A DNA stretch of 64,000 nucleotides from Spisula solida (Eukaryota; Mollusca; Bivalvia; Venerida; Mactridae), in assembly GCA_947247005.1 (NCBI GenBank), contig OX365955.1, positions 5,342,001-5,406,000 on the forward strand, in the 5' to 3' direction. The notes under the pieces were generated by a model. It ran no database searches. It saw only the letters and a program-made list of their open reading frames with translations, and was not told where the DNA came from. Below, in pieces: positions 12,101-22,760 of this stretch. Numbering within the stretch: position 1 is the stretch's first letter; each line of letters opens with the position of its first letter. A program made the translations under genes and the position numbers.

Positions 12101-13601
12101 AATATTTTTTTTACTCTTAATCAATGACACAGTAACCTGTGGGTAGGCATATGTATCTACTTAAATCACTTGTTTTTTTGTTTTATCAATATTTGTCGTA
12201 GCCCCGAATAATGTCGCCTTATCCAATTGAAACCTATAACCTGTGTTCCTTTGTCTTTGGTTAAACAACCGTTTTATGTGTGTCACGTTGTGTGTTTTAA
12301 AGATACATTTCAAGTTTTATTAAATACTTTTTTGATAAAATCAGATTAAAGGACATGTAAAGAAATAATTCATAATAACAATGGTGTTTGTTTGGGTAAC
12401 GTATTGTGTTTAGGTAGCACACTATCACATTATTACTTTATTTTCTTTTTGGAGCAGCAATTGTGGTCTAGTGCGCTGGGTTTGTAACCCGGTGTTCCGT
12501 GTTCGATTTCCGGTCTTGACTTGGTATACACTTCCATGAAAAGTTGACATCAACGTCAGTTTTCATCCACATGCGGAGAAGTTGCTGGTTCATGGTGGAA
12601 GTATATGTTATTACATGTTATAGTGCAGCCCACGTAAAACGGTTTTGGTCAACAACTGAACGGCTTTAACCCGAATTTATGCAAACTAGTAACTAACTAA
12701 CTTTTTCTGGTTTCAGATTTGGTGTTTCGTATACATCTTCATGGTCATTGTCAGTGTTATCGTGTACGTCATCTGGGCTGAACCAGACTGTAGAGTTGAC
12801 ATGTATTTCCAGGACTTCCAATTTGAAGAGCTCTTGCTCAGTAATCCGTCGTTAAGGGATTTTTATTTGACCATTCCGGAAACAGTTCAGATTTTACTTG
12901 GAACTGATCCACATCCGGCCATGTTTGCAGTTGATGTCGTCTGCACTGTTTTCTTTTTCATGGAGGCAATGCTTCATTTTATTGTTTGTCCGTTTAAACG
13001 AAGATATTTCTGTGACCCACTGAACGTTATTAAAATTGGACTTCTGTTGACAATGGTGATAACGACGTTGATGGAGACGCACAAAAACTGGCTAACATTG
13101 TCGGGCAGTCCAAACATAACTCTGGGCAAGTTCTACTTCGGATGCAAGTCTTGCAACGTTCTTAGACTCCTGTTAATTTTCCGATTGCGCAAAATATATA
13201 ACGGGCTACACATAATGTTGCTATCGGTCGTACAGAGTATTAAGCAACTAGTTCTTTTGGGGTTTTGCTTCGGAATCGCCGTGCTCATGTTCGGCTGTTT
13301 GGTATTTTCTGCGGAAATTGAGTCCGGTATGTTTTCAAGTACAAGAATATCAATGTGGTGGGCACTGATTACCATGACGACGATTGGATACGGTGACTTT
13401 TACCCCACCACAACTTACGGCTATATCATTGGATCATTATGCGCGATCACCGGGCTGCTTGTTATTGCACTTCCGGTTGCTTCCATTGCGGGTACTTTCA
13501 GTGACATGTACTCTAGGAACGCGGATCTGCAAAAACATAAACTTGCCGTTCAACAAGAGGCTAAGCGCAATCAGAAGAAGGCGGAAAAAATAAAACAGTG
13601 A
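8631..13601 (+). CDS. Voltage-gated potassium channel (Kv, non-Shaker T1 type), two coding exons, about 470 aa
   Basis: Exons 8631-9158 and 12717-13601 join in phase 0 (donor GTTTGT, acceptor TTTCAG). The ATG at 8631 has A at -3 and an in-frame stop immediately upstream (8598-8600), so this start is well supported unless a 5' coding exon is spliced in. Residues 6-95 are a T1/BTB domain with the HX5CX20CC zinc site (H63, C69, C90, C91) of Kv2/3/4-type channels. The CCW after it resembles Shaw/Kv3. S1 is about 177-197, S2 244-267, S3 278-295, S4 320-340, S5 354-377, pore helix WW 390-391, filter TIGYGD 398-403, S6 410-437. Predicted role: a plasma-membrane K+ channel subunit assembling as a tetramer. 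Oddities: the conserved S3 acidic residue is K283, two S4 charge positions are neutral, and the S6 PVP is PVA. The pore is intact, so this is probably a divergent or modulatory subunit, not a pseudogene. The subfamily is inferred. Confidence 0.9.
10533..12143. mobile_element. Foldback MITE family B split by a second transposon
   Basis: The outer ends are CCCACAGATAATTGT...ATTAAGAGTGAA and its inverted partner TTACTCTTAATCAATGACAC...ACCTGTGGG. These match the two arms of the intact 139-bp foldback at 49578-49716. Between the arms sits the 1.49-kb element at 10591-12075. Confidence 0.75.
10591..12075. mobile_element. 1.49-kb non-autonomous transposon nested in the Kv intron
   Basis: Terminal inverted repeats AACGTAAAGGAACCTT are visible at both ends, with a 2-bp TA or AT flank. 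A motif ACTCGTCA recurs near both ends and inside (about 10607, 10809, 10832, 11667, and inverted near 12037). No transposase was recognised. Confidence 0.75.
12462..12650 (+). repeat. tRNA-derived SINE
   Basis: A tRNA-like head (GTGGTCTAGTGCGCTGGG, then GTGTTCGATTTCCGG as a B-box relative) is followed by a non-tRNA body. The acceptor stem does not pair, so this is not a functional tRNA. Confidence 0.6.
12717..13601 (+). CDS. Kv exon B: S1-S6, pore and short C-terminus
   Basis: This exon encodes 294 residues and then TGA. It begins IWCFVYIFM (S1). S2 retains the charge-transfer phenylalanine (F256) and glutamate (E259). S3 begins DPLNVIK, where Kv channels have an acidic residue at the K. 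S4 reads, with conserved positions, K320, N323, R326, L329, R332, K335. An NIT glycosylation sequon lies in the S3-S4 loop. The pore is WWALITMTTIGYGD. The C-terminal tail after S6 is short (about 33 residues) and lysine-rich. The whole membrane domain lies in one exon. Confidence 0.92.
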   Translation: MWCFVYIFMVIVSVIVYVIWAEPDCRVDMYFQDFQFEELLLSNPSLRDFYLTIPETVQILLGTDPHPAMFAVDVVCTVFFFMEAMLHFIVCPFKRRYFCDPLNVIKIGLLLTMVITTLMETHKNWLTLSGSPNITLGKFYFGCKSCNVLRLLLIFRLRKIYNGLHIMLLSVVQSIKQLVLLGFCFGIAVLMFGCLVFSAEIESGMFSSTRISMWWALITMTTIGYGDFYPTTTYGYIIGSLCAITGLLVIALPVASIAGTFSDMYSRNADLQKHKLAVQQEAKRNQKKAEKIKQ

Positions 13602-13675
13602 ACTTTGTTTGAAGACGTCTTTCTTTTTGTTAACAATGTGTGATTTATAGTAAATTACTATGACGTATGTTGACG

Positions 13676-14784
13676 CACAGGAACTTGCATTTATAATTTG
13701 AAAAAAAAAATGAAAAAAAATTTTTTTTTTCACTAGGCCTACTTTACTATTAAAATCTATATTTCTGGCCCCAATTCCACGAAAAAACTTAAGCTATTGC
13801 TCAGCTGAGACTGCTATTTTAAAAACATATTTTGTGGGTTAAAGGTGCTGCCTCACAGATTGGGCTAAAAATTTTGTATATTGTGATTTTCCACCCTAAC
13901 CAAGTATTGATGTAATAGAAAGCCACTGACGGTCTCTTTATGAAAGATTTGGTGCAAATAAGCAATTTTAACAACTCTTGATATCGCCCACTGAGTATTT
14001 TTTTCTTGGAAAAAAGCACTAAGTTTCCTTCCAACATGCTTTGTGAATTATGTAATTCACATGTGATCCAACTGTAACATCAACAAACTACAGTGTAAAC
14101 ATCAGTGAGGTATTTGGTTCGTTTTTCGATTCGTTTTCATCAAATGCGAACAAAATATAGGCAATTTAAGTAACAGTAGTATTAATTCTATAGGGTATTA
14201 ATACCCTATAGAATTTTTGATGTAAAATTACTAAATAACCACACAATATCGAAGATTCTCAAGTTATTCTATATGTCAGTGTGGTTGTTTATAGCATATA
14301 CAGGCAACTATACCAAAATTACGCGTATATTTGACAATTTTATTTTATTTTTGCAATTCGACAATATGTGAGGCAGTCCCTTTAAATGCCTCAAATGTAT
14401 ACTTGTATATATTGTTTCATCACAGTAAGATGCCAATTTTATAAAGCAATACATAATAAGTCCGATTTTTACAGAAAATAGTGTTTTAAAGCTCTAAACA
14501 TCTAAAGCAAAAACTTGAGTCTGCTATAACAGGCTCAAGTATGACACTCTTTATTATTCATTACTGTTGTATTTCCATGAGTAGTTCATACAAAAATCAC
14601 CTACTATGTCATTATTTAGCAATAAATACACAGTTCCAGTTCTACTTCACAAGACTATAATTGTAGTCATATAATAAATTCAAAATAGCAGTCTCAGCTG
14701 AGCAATAACTTAAGTTTTTTCGTGGAACTGGGGCCAGTAGTAAAGGAGGCGTAGTGAAAAAAAAATATAAATACAAGTTCCTGT
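13676..14784. mobile_element. Transposon family C, large copy, 75 bp after the Kv stop
   Basis: The ends are CACAGGAACTTG and inverted CAAGTTCCTGTG, flanked by the 7-bp duplication GTTGACG (13669-13675 and 14785-14791). Inverted arms are over 100 bp long (for example AGCAGTCTCAGCTGAGCAAT on the right arm). The middle is occupied by the TTAA element at 13843-14381. A possible poly(A) signal ATTAAA lies at 13749. Confidence 0.85.
13843..14381. mobile_element. TTAA-type element, copy 1 (539 bp), nested
   Basis: The ends are AGGTGCTGCCTCACA and inverted TGTGAGGCAGTCCCT, flanked on both sides by TTAA. It is the same length as the copy at 48090-48628 and close to it along its length. TTAA targets occur in the piggyBac and Kolobok superfamilies; the AGG termini favour Kolobok (inference). 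Confidence 0.88.
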
Positions 14785-14791
14785 GGTTGAC

Positions 14792-15780
14792 GTCATCGAC
14801 GTCATACCCATTTTTTTATCTGATATGTTATTGTACATCTCTGTCTGCGTATGTATATATGCAATACACGCACTATTTTTGCCTTCTAATATATATTTTT
14901 GCATCCCGCAACATATAGTCATTGTTATTTTGCGACATTCAATTTACAGCACAAGATTTCATAGCCGAGTTCTTTTTCTCACTATAGAAATTATAGCACG
15001 TTCGCGCGTATTTGTTGGTCAACTCTAGTCTAAAGGAATTTGTGATAGTTTCAGTTTTTTGTGGTATTTTGTTGCGCACAAGGAAAACATCATTTTTTCT
15101 TACAATATATAAGTGGATATTTTAGCGAGTCAAAAAAAGCGAATTTTTAATTTCAGACATTTGGGGTGCGGACATATTACCTATTGTTTACTGAACGCAG
15201 TTATTGAATACTCAATAAAGCTTAAAATTCTAAATCATATTGATTCTACTATTGACAGAACTTTCTTATATAAGTTGTTTGATTACTTTGTATATTTTAT
15301 ATAAAAACTTCGTAAAATAAAGATTTTATTATTTTTTTTATTATTATTGTTATTAGAATTAAAAGCCATGCATAGAGAAGCGGCGATAGCGGTTAAGCTA
15401 TCCTCGCAAGAGACGGATACAGAGCCATAAAATGGATGCATATCATGTACGTGTTTAATCCGTTATTGAGTTCAAAACAGCATTAATTACTAAAGTTTCT
15501 GAAATGTTTACTAACTCAGTGAAAAGGTCAATGTCAGAATCATATGAAGCATACATTACCATCGTATATACGACCATATAATTATGTATTATAACCTGTA
15601 GCTTACAATCGTATATTTAACATTGAAACCTGTCCATTATTAAGGTCCTCCATTATTGTACTAATTTACTAAATATTTACTCGACAGGTAATGGAGCTTT
15701 TGTACACCACTGAAGAATCGATACGAAATGAGTTGAGAATATCATGCCTTTCTATAGAATATATTAGTCAATCTTTTGTA
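14792..15780. other. No gene recognised
   Basis: AT-rich DNA with short open frames only, including a T-rich tract near 15310-15355. Confidence 0.5.
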
Positions 15781-16008
15781 AAACTTGTTAACATTGGCTG
15801 ACCATGCGATTGTCATTTGTAAAACATGTTTACATTGGTTGACCATGCGATTGTCATTTGTAAAACGTGTTTTCATTGGCTGACCATGCGATTGTCATTT
15901 GTAAAACGTGTTTTCATTGGTTGACCATGCGATTGTCATTTGTAAAACGTGTTTTCATTGGCTGACCATGCGATTGTCATTTGTTAAACATGTTTACATT
16001 GGCTGATT
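15781..16008 (+). repeat. 41-bp tandem repeat, five copies
   Basis: The unit contains GACCATGCGATTGTCATTTG followed by TAAAACGTGTTT. Successive copies start exactly 41 bases apart and differ at a few sites (ACATG or ACGTG; GGTTG or GGCTG). Confidence 0.93.
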
Positions 16009-16708
16009 ACGTAAAAGTTTACATATTTCCGATAACTAAACAAGTTCTATACTATGAATCATTTCAGAAACATAATACTATGTTATGTTGTTTGATGATG
16101 GTCGTTTGGGATTCGTGAATGCTTTAAAGCTAGCTTGTACATTAATAGCATAAGCCCTATAAATGCAACCAGTTCGTTTGCGCAAATGGAAGATCGAGCT
16201 TTCATCCGATGTTTTTCTCCGGCGGGTTTTATAGTCGTTTTTGGGCTAATTCCAAATTAAAAATTATACCGGTATCTGTTTTCCCCAATTTCAAGCAAAA
16301 ATTCAAAATTCATAGTTAAACATAGAATACTGTAAAAACAGCAAGTAGGGCCTACACCTCAACTTGAATATGTAAAAAATGAACATAAAAATAGTTATTG
16401 GCTTGAATTATTGTATTAGGCTATATTTGTACTTTTCCCAATTTTGACCAAAACGCTGCAAAACAATCCCAAAGCCATGTGCTATGTTCACAAAATAGGG
16501 GAAACAATACTGAATAACAAAGAGGGTTCTTCACGTACGTTCGACCGGGCCTCTTAAGTTTTGAAGCCTTTCCTTCTCTAACGCTCGATATTTAGAAGAT
16601 ATTGAAAGCAGATATCGGCAACATAAGACGACGACGTCCAGGAAAGACAGGATGCGCTTGATTGTCGACCTCTTCCGTTTGCTTCCGAAAATGATCTTCT
16701 CTGTTCGG

Positions 16709-16979
16709 TATAGCACAAAGTCATATAATTTGACACGACTCTGGACCTTCTATTAGCATAATCTAACAGCTGATATATTGTCTATATTTACAATCCCGGT
16801 TGTATGTTTTCATAAGCGGGAAGTATCACGAAGTATACTTGATGTGTTATACCAACACAAATCTAAAGGACCGATATTACACGATTTGCTCGCGGAAATT
16901 TATATATTCAACGCAAGAACCTTTAAATAATATATGCATGCATAAAGGTCAGGATCATGTCAAATTCTCAAAGCTATAG
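16709..16979. mobile_element. MITE family A, copy 2
   Basis: Shares the interior of copy 1 almost throughout, including CTCGCGGAAATTTATATATT. It ends with GTCAAATTCTCAAAGCTATA. Confidence 0.8.
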
Positions 16980-18330
16980 GACCAAATAAACAGGCCAATA
17001 TAGAGTTTAACATATTTTACTCGGTTCTGATTAATTTCGACAAGGTAACATCGACTGTTGCTATAACACGTCATGGATTTTCTTGCTATTGTCGACAGTG
17101 AACAGCGCATAAAAAGTCACTATTTAATGTCGAAACAATAACACCAGTGATTTGTTGAATACAGCCGAGCTAATCGGGGACATTCGAAAAATAGAAAGTC
17201 ACAGGAGTTCAAAAATATGACTGATACCTCACCATTACAAGTACATGTTCATTTTTTACGATATTGTACAAGTTAATTGATACATAGTACATTGTATTAG
17301 TCTAATTCATGGTATAAAAAGTCAAAATGGACGAATTGTATAAACAATGAAAGACATATTGCAAATAAGCAATTTAAAGACGCACTCGGTATTTTTCCTA
17401 TTTTGTTAAATTGAAATAGTGAATTCGTGAAGTTGAAATCGTGAAATCATTAAGCTGAAATATCACTTCCAGTCTTTCTGAAAAAAGTATTCAAAGCACT
17501 GCGAGTGCTGATGGGAGGCGATCTCGTTGCTGCTACTAAAGATTAAACCGACTTTACACGTTTAATGTTCATTTTCTTACTGTCGATCTTGTCTTGAATG
17601 TCAAAATTGGCATATGTGACTATATCGGCATGTTGGGTATCTAAATAATGGTAAAAAGGGGCATATTAATTTATATGGAATACATGTATTGAATGCCTCT
17701 ATCGAAAGTGGCTTTAAAAAAATACTACGCGCCTATTTATCAGATTCTACAGTATCGTCTTGTAATCACTTCCCTCTCAGCGTGAGACAGCGCTAGTAAA
17801 GCCACAACATATGATTGCATAACAGTACTCCGCAGACAATTTACGATTCATTGATAAAACCATCACGTGACTCTGGTCTGAAGTTTCTAAAAATAGCTAT
17901 ACAGCCGGGACATTTGATGAACACGTCATTTTCATATTATGAAACCAGTCCGATATCCACCCGGCGGAGTGAAGTTCTGCAAAAATATCGATTTAACGAA
18001 CAGATTCACAATAATTGTTGATCTAAGAATAAACAAATGTTGCTGAGTGAATTAAATCAGTTTAAAAAATTTGGAGAAACATATGTAGCAGTATTGGGAA
18101 TGTTGACAGTTTCTGGAACTACTTGAATGCGGATTCACATAGCAGCCTAAAGGCGGTTCAGGTTGCATTAAGAAATGGACAATGGTAGTAATGAGAGGCT
18201 GTCGCCTCCCAAAAACGAGAATCACTTCGTCGTGTTGCAGACTGGATTCCGTAATGCCTGTTGCTCCTTTACCATTACGATTTTACATCCGGACTGTTTT
18301 ATAGTTTTCCAATAAACATATCGAATGAAT
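16980..18330. other. No gene recognised
   Basis: No exon or clear element boundary was identified. Confidence 0.45.
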
Positions 18331-19100
18331 ATGGTGGCTAATTTATGCCATGTCGTATTTTCGCTTTTTCGCCACAACAAAGCGAAAATATAACAAGGCG
18401 AAAGCACGAAAATGTAACAATGCGAAAGCACAACACATTTGACTTTTCAAATTTTTACATTTTCGTCACGAAAAAGCAAATATACATTGTCGTGTTTTTG
18501 ATTTTTACATTTTCGCCACGAAAAAGCAAATATACGACATATAAAAGGCGAATACACGACACATTTTTGGTGTCGTATTATCGCCGTTCGATCATCTGTC
18601 GTATTTTCGCTTTTTCGCCTCAACAATGCGAGAATGCAACAATGCAAAGATACGGCAAAGTCGACGTTTTCCCATTGTTACATTTCCAATAAACATATCG
18701 AATGAGTATGGTGGCTGATTTATGCCATGTCGTATTTTCGCTTTTTCGCCACAACAAAGCGAAAATGTAACCATGCGAAAGCACGACACATTTGACTTTT
18801 CAAATTTTTACATTTTCGCCAGGAAAAAAGCAAATATACATCGTCGTGTTTTCGCACTGTTACATTTTCGCCACGAAAAAGCAAATATACGACAGATAAA
18901 GGCGAATACACGACACATTTTTGGTGTCGTATTATCGCCGTTCATCTGTCGTATTTTTGCTTTTTCGCCACAACAATGCGAGAATGCAACAATGCAAAGA
19001 TACGGCATAGTCGACGTTTTCCCATTGTTACATTTTCGCATTTTCGCTTTGTTGTGGTGAAAAAGCGAAAATACGACGTGGCATAAATCAGCCACAATAC
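18308..19100. repeat. Foldback built from short CG-containing repeats, with a 378-bp tandem block
   Basis: The block starting TTCCAATAAACATATCGAAT occurs at 18308 and again at 18686. Within it the word TCGTATTTTCGCTTTTTCGC and its inverse recur many times in both orientations. The right end (19028-19098) is an inverted copy of the left end, so the whole segment can fold on itself. Confidence 0.85.
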
Positions 19101-19384
19101 GGTAGATCTTTATACATTATATCGTTTAACCATTGACAAAAGTGCAATACGAGACGTGCCAGTTTTGTAACTGAACAGTGTTTAAAACATCTGATACTTT
19201 CATCCTACCTCGATATATAATCGAAAATGTCAACATACATTAACTCACTGTTTATTGTATTTCTAATTTGGTTAGAACCAATATCAACACTTTTGTAGAA
19301 GCATTGTGTTTATGCTTTTTAAAAACCGACTAATCCAATTGATGTAATCAACGCTGCAATAACATCAATAATCCAAAGTACGTA

Positions 19385-20390
19385 GGGTGTTCCAGAAGTA
19401 ATAGGACTTTTTTAATAGCAGCGCGGTAAATGAGAAATTTAGAAAACTAATTAAAATAAAATAAAATTTCATCTATCACTGACAAACACGCGAAATATTA
19501 AAGCAATTGGATCAACAATAAAAAATCTATTACACATTAAATATACCATGTACCATGGAGGCGGGTCGCGCCGTGACGTTATGATGACGTCGCCTTTCAA
19601 ACACAGTGCTTTAACCGAAAGAAATCCTTAGGATTTTTTTATATTGTCACCCTGACTTTCAAAACAGATCTGATGTTACTGTCTGCATTGTTTATATTTG
19701 TCTCTGTACCAATGTTCCCAAAAAATGAGTTACAGTGATGATAGAAATTGCTCTAAGCTTGAAGCGTGTAAGAACGGTGTCTATCAACGTCTAACTACGT
19801 TTTTGTGACTTGACCTGTGTTCACTTGTTAGTTCATACCTCCGCCGTCTGTGAACAGTTTGTGCCAATAGAACATGAATAGATGTTGGATGCTATTACAT
19901 TTGGCTTATTTACTTATTTCAATGGTTTGCATTGTTGTTGTTTTCCAATTTATAACATAATTTAGCAATCTCGCGGTTTCTAGTTTTTGACGTTGACGTC
20001 GTTTCGTCCATGACGCGCTTGGATATATACACTTGTTTACTCAGTCGTGATAATAAACAAACAGCGATTTCTTCGTAAGTTTGCATGCACAAGTCAGTGA
20101 CATCAAGGTAAAGGCACATAGTTTGCCAATATTATTTATTCAGTGGTTACTGAGATATTCCCGTGTTTAGTAGGGTTAATAATATAATAAAAATTTACAG
20201 TGTGACCCGCCAGTGCGTTACATGGTTTCTATGACAACGCTTTGTAAAATCATCACCAGCAACAACGAAAAAAGTGTGTTATCAGTATATAGAGCATGAA
20301 ATTCTACACATATGAGATACATTTCATTCAAATGTAAGTGTTGAGTAAGAAGTTATGAGAAAAGTCTTATTATTTCTGGAACACCCCTCG
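19385..20390. mobile_element. mariner-like remnant with TA flanks
   Basis: The left end GGGTGTTCCAGAAGTAATAG and right end TTATTTCTGGAACACCCCTC are inverted repeats flanked by TA. This wording resembles mariner termini. The length (about 1.0 kb) is below a full mariner, and no D,D34D transposase frame was seen. Confidence 0.7.
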
Positions 20391-20802
20391 TATATGGGTG
20401 CACACTTTGTTTTGTTCGGACCATGCAAAATGAATATAAATACAAGCAATACTTACTTCCACTGGGAAGTCACGCGACGTTCGCTGCCAGCTGATTACGT
20501 AGTACGAACCGTCAGAAAAGACTTGTTGCTAAACATATGTCAGAAAACGTTTTGAGGTTTGAAAGACTTTGGTCTGTCCAGATGGTTTTTGGTTCGTGTA
20601 TTGATTGACCTGGAGATCGCCTGTTTTTGGAGTTTGGCAGCATAGCGTATTCGAAATGAATTGATTGACGGTTTCCATGGATACTGCTAACTTCGTTGCA
20701 GTCTCACTTTTGGTTGTAAGTTATTGTCCTAGATATCATATACATTTGTACACATTGTATATACATTTGTAGTCCGTTTGCAGCGAAAACAATCGCCTAA
20801 AT

Positions 20803-20998
20803 TTTAAAGTTACGTTCAAATTTCAATTCTTTATAATTATTTTACAACTGCAATTTGGAGATAGATACGGTTTGTAGGAGTTCATTAACCGAATCATTGT
20901 TAATAGTGCAGCTCCATTTACCACCCTATATAACTGTAAACAAAATATAAAGACTTTAAATTTGATCGTAAGTTTATGACTTCCGTAAGTGCTTTGAT
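20803..20998. repeat. Dispersed repeat family D, copy 1
   Basis: Matches 45228-45426 over about 195 bp, sharing AAAGTTACGTTCAAATTT, GGTTTGTAGGAGTTC and TTTGATAAAACAGTACCC. No termini were recognised. Confidence 0.75.
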
Positions 20999-21293
20999 AA
21001 AACAGTACCCATATGTTGATAAAAATTTACGTAGAACCATAATTACATTCTACCTACTCCCATTTCAAATTTCATAATTTTTAATTACTTATTTAAACAA
21101 GTTTATTCTTTATTATATATTAATATCACATGAATGTGGACACTTTAACGCAGGGAGGTATTTTGGTATTCATTTGATGATTTACTGTCATTTTTTAACT
21201 GTTATAATCCGTGATCAGCGAGATTGGCATTGCTGTGGTCGTGGAGAAAGCGAAATTTATGAGGCCCATATAAGTCGATTAACTTTATTTCAG

Positions 21294-21726
21294 GTGTCGC
21301 CCAGTGTAGCAATACCAGGTGGTTTTTTTTACTACAGTTCCAAGTAGAAATTTGTAAACATTGGAACACAAATGTAGCCATAAATATTTTATTTCTTCAT
21401 CGATTTCTATGAAATCTACGCCACGCTAAGGAGAACATTATTTGCTTTCCATGAAATATATAATCTTTTCAGCGGATGTGCCGTTTAGTCCATTACATTG
21501 TGAAACCGTGGAACGTGTAGGTTTCACAGGGTAATCGAAAAATCGGTAAAGCTGCTGAAAAAGATCTTATATTTCATGGAAAGCAAATAATTTTCCCCTT
21601 AACGTGGCGTATATTTCATAGAAATCGATTAAGAAATAAAATACTTATGGCTATTTTATTTTCCAATGTTTACAAATTTCTTCTTGTAACTGTAGCCAAA
21701 AGTCACGTGGTATTGCTACACTGTCG
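21294..21726. mobile_element. Foldback element, about 430 bp
   Basis: The left arm begins GTGTCGCCCAGTGTAGCAAT. The right arm ends ATTGCTACACTGTCGCCAC. The arms of about 190 bp pair imperfectly (for example GCTTTCCATGAAATATA against its inverse), leaving a small central loop. Confidence 0.82.
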
Positions 21727-22529
21727 CCACAATATGGCGTTTTATAAATAATTTCTGTCATTTCACTTATGTATTCGAGCGGCAGCCATGACACTTTTTG
21801 TGACGTAAATTACATTTTAAATGCTTCAATGGGAGTGTTTGGCCTTGACGCCAGTTTCAAATGAATGCAATATATCGCAAACGCCTGTACTGTACTTTGA
21901 GCAATATGCTTTATATAGTGGATACTGAAGGCTCAGAGGTCAGATTCTATATATGCACCGAATGATGAGAAAGTCAACTCACAATAAGGAACAACAAAGA
22001 CAGCATACAGACAACATAGTCATAACCCGCCATAACTGAACATCACATTATTTATTCAACATTCAATGTAAGCAGAATGTCTGGTATAGTATTTCTCACT
22101 TACTTTATCCGAGTCGATCAGTCACTAGGGCAAACAATCATTACTTTACAGCGAGTTGAAACCAAATGCCTATGAACATTATTTGCATATACACGTATAA
22201 CAACTGTTACATTAGAGAGTAAATATTCCCTTCCGAAACATTTAATATTTAATCACACAATACTCCAGTTCCATTTATTCCATTATGTTACAGAATATGA
22301 GATACACTGTCCTGGTAGCCGAGTCTCTTGTGTGTTACATCTAAATCAAAGGTATGCATTCATTATGAGTTTATACTGATTTTAGGTCGATTGAGAAACA
22401 AATTCTACTTCTTATTTATCACTCAAATTGAAACCTCATTTCGTTTCGTATTTATCAACACGATGGTATAAGAGAAGACACGTTTTATGTTTCCGCTTTA
22501 TATTGTAATGGTCGTCAAGTACTGGAAAA

Positions 22530-22760
22530 AGATATTATTAAGCCGGACTGGGAAGGCAGCAATCAACGCAAAGTGGTAGGTGCGCTAACCGTCTAATCTG
22601 GCGACCCGGGTTCAAATCCGGGTGAAGGTACACATATGCCCACCATTTTTCAGCAGAAAGCTGACTGGCAAATAAAGGCACTTAGCACTCAGTACAGAAA
22701 ACATAAAAACATACAAGGCACAATGCCCAACACATGTACATGTACCACTTCCTCGTATTT
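22530..22760 (+). repeat. tRNA-derived SINE inside a dispersed repeat
   Basis: The tRNA-like head with a B-box relative GGGTTCAAATCCGGG (about 22608) is followed by CACACATATGCCC and CTGACTGGCAAATAAAGGC. The same body occurs inverted at 41930-42066. Flanking words such as GAAAACATAAAAACATACA also occur at 29.7 kb. Confidence 0.7.

Larger units (their letters stand above)
9159..12716 (+). other. Kv intron (3.56 kb)
   Basis: The intron runs from GTTTGT to TTTCAG. It carries a nested pair of transposons (10533-12143) and a tRNA-like SINE near its 3' end (about 12462-12650). No coding exon was recognised in the rest. 9159-10532 shows only AT-rich sequence with no clear gene. Confidence 0.85.
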
